A program made the translations under genes and the position numbers. A DNA stretch of 64,000 bases from Chrysochromulina parva (lineage: Eukaryota > Haptophyta > Prymnesiales > Chrysochromulinaceae), in contig PJAB01000006.1 in NCBI GenBank assembly GCA_002887195.1, positions 1-64,000 on the forward strand, given 5' to 3'. Every line of letters starts with the position of its first letter. Positions within the stretch are counted from its first letter, which is position 1. Under the pieces are notes generated by a model, which had not been told where the DNA came from, did not search any database, and saw only the letters and a program-made list of their open reading frames with translations. This document shows positions 60,101 to 64,000 of this stretch, in pieces.

Positions 60101-63100
60101 CGATCCCCTGAAGGATGCCGGCGAGCATGTTGGCTGTCAACCTCGCCACCCATGAGTCGGCGCTGAGCACGATCTCGAGGCGGAGATCATCGACGGTGCG
60201 GTTGAACGTGAGTTGGAACTCGCTCAGGTTCGTGAGCGCGCTGCCGCGTAGCTGCGCCGAGCCGGGCGTCGGCACGATGGTCAAGGCCTCTTGCAGCTCG
60301 AGCGTCGTGTTGGACATGAGCAGCGAGGAGTGGACCGTCAGATCGACCGCTTCGGGCAAGAGCACGTCGTACGTGCTCACGCGCGGCAGCGCGAGCTCGA
60401 TCGTCTCGTTCGAGATGAGCGTGATCACGACGAAGCTAAAGTTGTTCACACCGGAGAGCCCGAGGAGCGCCGGCGTGACGGCGCGGTTCCAGCTGCTCGT
60501 GTTGCTGCTGCAGCTGCCGGCGCACAGCCCTCGCACAAGCGTGTCGGCGGCCTGGCGCCCCTCGGGGCTGTTAGGCATGCGGAAGGCGTCCACCCAACGG
60601 TCGCCCACGGCGTTGATGAGCAGCGTCGACGTGCCGAACTGCAGCACCGATTCGACGGGCGAGTCCGCAAGGGTGCCGTTCACGCTGAGGGTGCCCGGGG
60701 TCGCACGGATCAGGAGCGACGGGAATGCGACCATCGCGTTGCGCGAGACGACGGAGATGGCGGGGATCGCGAGCTCGACCACCTCGGGAGTGAAGATCTG
60801 GTACTGTGGCAGCGGCGGCAGCCGAAAGGTGAGCGTATCGCGCACGCCGCGCACACTCTGCATCGTGATCTCGGTGCGCCGATCGTACGTGATCGCCTCC
60901 CACACGATCCGGTTCCAGCCTCTCTCCTCGCGGCCATTGCTGAGCAAGTTGGCGGTGAGCGCCCGTAACGGCACCGAGCCGTGGAACTCGACGCCGGGCT
61001 CCCACAGATCGTTGATCAGGGTGAGCGTGAGTGTCGGCCGCTGCGCATTGACTTGGCCCACGTTCGTGCCGCCCACCTGCACAAAGTCCTCGCGGTTGCA
61101 GCAAGGCTGGCTAGGCGTGTTGCCTCCGCCCTGGAGCGCGAGCGAGCCGCTCGCGGTCGCGTAGCCCGAGGTGGCGAGGATCTCAATGGTCTGGCTGAGC
61201 GTGATCGCCTCGGCCGAGAGCAGCACCGACGAGTCGAAACGCAGCGTGAGCGTCTCGGGCGCGAGCACATTGTATTGCGCGTAGATCGGGATTCGCATCT
61301 CGACCCGCGTGCCGTCGGCCGAGCGTGCCAGTGAGCGGTAGTCGAGGGTCGGGCGGATGATCGCGTTCCAGCCTCTTGCCTCATTCTGCTGCGAGAGCAC
61401 GCCGTCGATGAGCGACACGCTCTCCGCAGTATCTTGCCCCACCTCCTCGACGAACCCGTCGGAGGCGATCTGGAAGACGAAGGTGGTCCCATTCGTCTGC
61501 AGGATGGTCTCCTGCACGGCGACCAGCAGCGGACCGTTGGGCCGCGTGCGCACGCTCAGCACGCCCACGGACGGCCGGATGATCCAGGGTTTCGTCAGCG
61601 TGGGGGCGCCTCGGGTCTTGACGGCGGCGACGGGCACCTTGAGAGAGATCGTCTCCGGGCGCACGATATCGTACTTTGGCAAGAGAGGCAGCTCGAGGTC
61701 GAGTTGCGTCGTCGTGGGCACGCGCACCCGGATCTGAGTGCGGTTGAGGGCGAGCTGCTCGTCGAAGCCGCCCGACTGGTGCGGCCGAGCCGCGGCGAGG
61801 CTGGCGATCAGCGCGTCGATGATCGACGGCACGGGCGCCTCCTCTGCTCGGACGAACGCGTAGGCCACGCGCCCCACTCGGATCGCGTCGTCCCACTCGT
61901 CATCGACGAGATGCACCGAGATCGTGCGGTTGAGCTCGCGCTCACGCACGTCCACCTCCGAGCCCGACTCAACCATGGCGCCCCCGAGAAAAAAGGTGCC
62001 CGGCGTCGGGAAGATGGTCACATCGTAGGGCACGGGCAGGTTCTGGTTTGAGCTCACAGAGATATTGGGCACCACGATGCGCAGCGTCTCGGGGACCGAG
62101 ATGTCGTACTTTGGCAGTCGCGGCACGACGATGCGCACGACACTGTCCGAATCGCGGTACACGTGCTCGTGGGTGAGCGCCGGGGACACCACCTGGAGCC
62201 AGCCGTGAAGCTCCGCCTGGACCGGTACGATGCCCGCGAGCAGCGCACGTGTCGCATCCGAGTCGGTGCCGATGGAGGCCGCCCAGCGATCTCCGTGCAG
62301 CACGAGGGCTAGCGTCGGCGGCTCCTCGAGCGGCCGGCGATCGGCGCTCGAGTGGTTTTGGATTGCGTACTCACTCCGATGGCCAAAGGAGACCACGTTC
62401 CCATATGCGGCGGCCGAGGCTGGCTGCACGCGCAACAGCGGCTCGATCTTCGGCGGGTTGCGCGAGCGCACAAGCTCCGGCGCGAGCGCGAGCTGCACAA
62501 TCTCGACCTCGAGGATGTCGTAATAGGGTACCGGCGGCAGCTCAAAGCGCAAGGTGCGCTCGTCGAGCAGGCTCACTAGCAGCGCGGGTCTGACCTGGTC
62601 GTCCCAGCCCGTGTACCGGTAGGTCTGCACCGAGTAATTGGTGCCGAGCGTCACATTGCCGTAGTAGAGCCGCTCGCCGAAGCGCTCGACGCGTGGCGTG
62701 AGTGCGGCGAAGCCGCTTACGAGAGCGCGCAGCAGGCTCGAGTTGTGCGCGGTGACGTTGGGCGCCCAAGTGTCCCCATAGAGCGTCACGTCGAGCAGGA
62801 GGTCGCCCGCGATGATGAAGCCTTCGCTCAGCTGGTCGATGAGGGAGCCGTTGAGGGTGACGAAGCCGGGCGACGGCATGACGACGAGCGACGCGTTCGC
62901 GGCCACCGGCTGTCGCGACGCAACGGCCTCTGGGGGGATGTCGAAGATGAGCGTCTCCGGCTCCGAGATGGCATAGCTGGGGAAGGCAGGCAACGTGAGA
63001 GTGAGAGTGTAGTCGTCGTGACGTGTCAAGTGACGCGCGCTCAGCTGCGGCTGCACGACCGCGGCAAAGCCGAAGGGCTCTGCCTGTTGGCTCAGGAGCC

Positions 63101-63580
63101 CGCGCTCGAGCATCGCGTGCGAGGCGACCGACCCATCCAGGCCGATCTCCTCATCCCACTTCTCCTCCTCGAGCGTGAAGATGAGGTGGTACGGCTGCGG
63201 CATCTGCAGTGCCTCCTCGAGGGGCGTCTCGGCGAAGCTGCCCGAGACAAAGACGCGCCCGCCGAGCGCGGCGATGCTCACGGTCGCGTTGACCGTGAGC
63301 GGACGGCCCGAGCGGAGCGCCTCGCGCGGTATCTTCACCGAGAGGATCTCGGGCGCATCGAGATCGTACTGCGGCATGGGGGGCAGCGTGAGCGTCACCG
63401 TCGAGCCGTTACGTCGCAGCAGGTCACCGTTCAGCCTCGGCTGCACTGCACGCATCCACCCACGCTCCTCCAGGCGCGCCGACACGATGCCCGCCAGGAG
63501 CTTCGTCGTCGACTCTGAATAGACGCGGCGGATGAACATCTGGCACTCTCCGATGGTCGCATTCGAATCTGCGTTGGCGA

Positions 63581-63617
<37 letters not shown>

Positions 63618-64000
63618 AGCGGGCGGCGAAAGCCGCCGTTGCCGTTCAGCCCATGCGAGCGAGCTTGGTTCGGCCTCCATCTGTCTTAACGCCTCCAGCC
63701 CAGCCATCGAGACCATCGTAGTCGCCGTGTCTATGGTCACGCTGACCAAGCCGAACAGGCGCTCGAGGTCCTCCACGTCCACGCCCATGGGCTCGAGTTC
63801 TCGATGGGTCGCCTCGACGCGGTCCGTGGCCTCAAGTCCCTCGGCACGCGCCGCTCGCCAGTCGGCGCCCCCAATGGCCAGAGAGGCCCACGAGGGCTTG
63901 AACAAAGGGGCGCCAGTGATGCCGTGGATGAACGTCTGTAGTCGCCACGGGTAGCCCCATGCCCAGGTGGAGGGTAGGGAGACGTTGGTGCCGTTGCCCA
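54162..64000 (-). CDS. Giant secreted modular protein, probably GPI-anchored (5' partial)
   Basis: The frame is open from the right edge to the stop at 54162, over 3270 codons. No start lies in the window; the apparent first codon at 63905 is TTG. At least 15 copies of a module of about 150-190 residues are visible between 63400 and 56700. Each carries W..vv.P.L, then a beta-rich stretch and a signature like YDISVPETLRIVVP (variants YAISEPETLIFDIP, YDIFAPDIINIYIP, FQIRVPETISLTVP), then I...PG. After them come PPC-like beta-sandwich segments (about 56600-54640), extensin-like Pro runs, and eight 12-bp GGDL repeats (55614-55709). The C-terminus is a hydrophobic tail (ELLPVALALTAAIIVAWSGG) after Gly/Ser residues, as in GPI signals. 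Many NxS/T sites. A surface adhesin or wall protein is likely. I do not know the module's name. Confidence 0.8.
55614..55709 (-). repeat. 12-bp coding repeat (GGDL x7-8)
   Basis: Seven perfect and one imperfect 12-bp copies encode Gly-Gly-Asp-Leu within the giant protein, between Pro-rich and Ala/Asn-rich linkers. Near-perfect DNA identity indicates recent expansion. Confidence 0.95.

Overview
The window looks like nuclear DNA of a flagellated, GC-rich unicellular alga, most likely a haptophyte (inference). Supporting points are typical eukaryotic genes (Snu13, transportin, a NAK-family kinase, PHD-finger chromatin protein, protein-only RNase P, COQ7), short spliceosomal introns of 77 to about 160 bp, several GTGCGC-type donor sites, strongly GC-biased codons, extensin-like proline runs, ShK/prolyl-hydroxylase and 2OG-oxygenase genes, and sperm-tail (PG-rich) proteins expected in flagella. 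No phage, plasmid, CRISPR or viral genes were seen.

Layout. 0-5 kb: a 5S rRNA gene at the left edge, a protein-only RNase P (PRORP) with an extra R3H domain, and a convergent NAK-type kinase. 5-17.5 kb: an EF-hand membrane protein with an extensin-like loop, then two head-to-tail paralogues (EF-hand, SAP-like, long Ala-rich coiled coil, PG-rich and SAM-like ends), all on the minus strand. 18-21 kb: Snu13 and a Sel1-repeat protein. 21.2-23.8 kb: a gene-poor, repeat-rich stretch. 23.8-30 kb: a VIT/CCC1 iron transporter divergent from transportin (five exons), then a canopy-like ER protein. 30-36.5 kb: a 2OG-oxygenase/pseudouridine-synthase fusion, a divergent pair of probable axonemal proteins and a small coiled-coil gene. 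36.9-45.8 kb: a methyltransferase-like gene, a thioredoxin/twin-CX9C protein, a HIT protein, a small acidic protein, a metallophosphoesterase, an ShK-prolyl 4-hydroxylase and COQ7. 46-64 kb: an Ala-rich coiled-coil gene, a chromatin protein joining Tudor-like, PHD and extended-PHD domains to a cytosine-C5 methyltransferase domain, and a giant secreted modular protein that runs off the right edge.

The genes do not form one pathway, but themes recur: RNA processing (5S, PRORP, Snu13, pseudouridine synthase), secretory-pathway and cell-surface proteins (canopy-like, P4H, extensin-like, giant modular protein), and flagellar scaffolds. The most unusual signals are introns whose first bases copy the start of the next exon (in the P4H gene the 77-bp intron is exactly one period of a tandem duplication), several domain fusions (C5-methyltransferase with PHD/ePHD, 2OG oxygenase with RPUSD1-like synthase, R3H with PRORP, thioredoxin with twin CX9C), a protein with 15 copies of a module I cannot name, and CTTGA pentamer arrays between divergent gene pairs.
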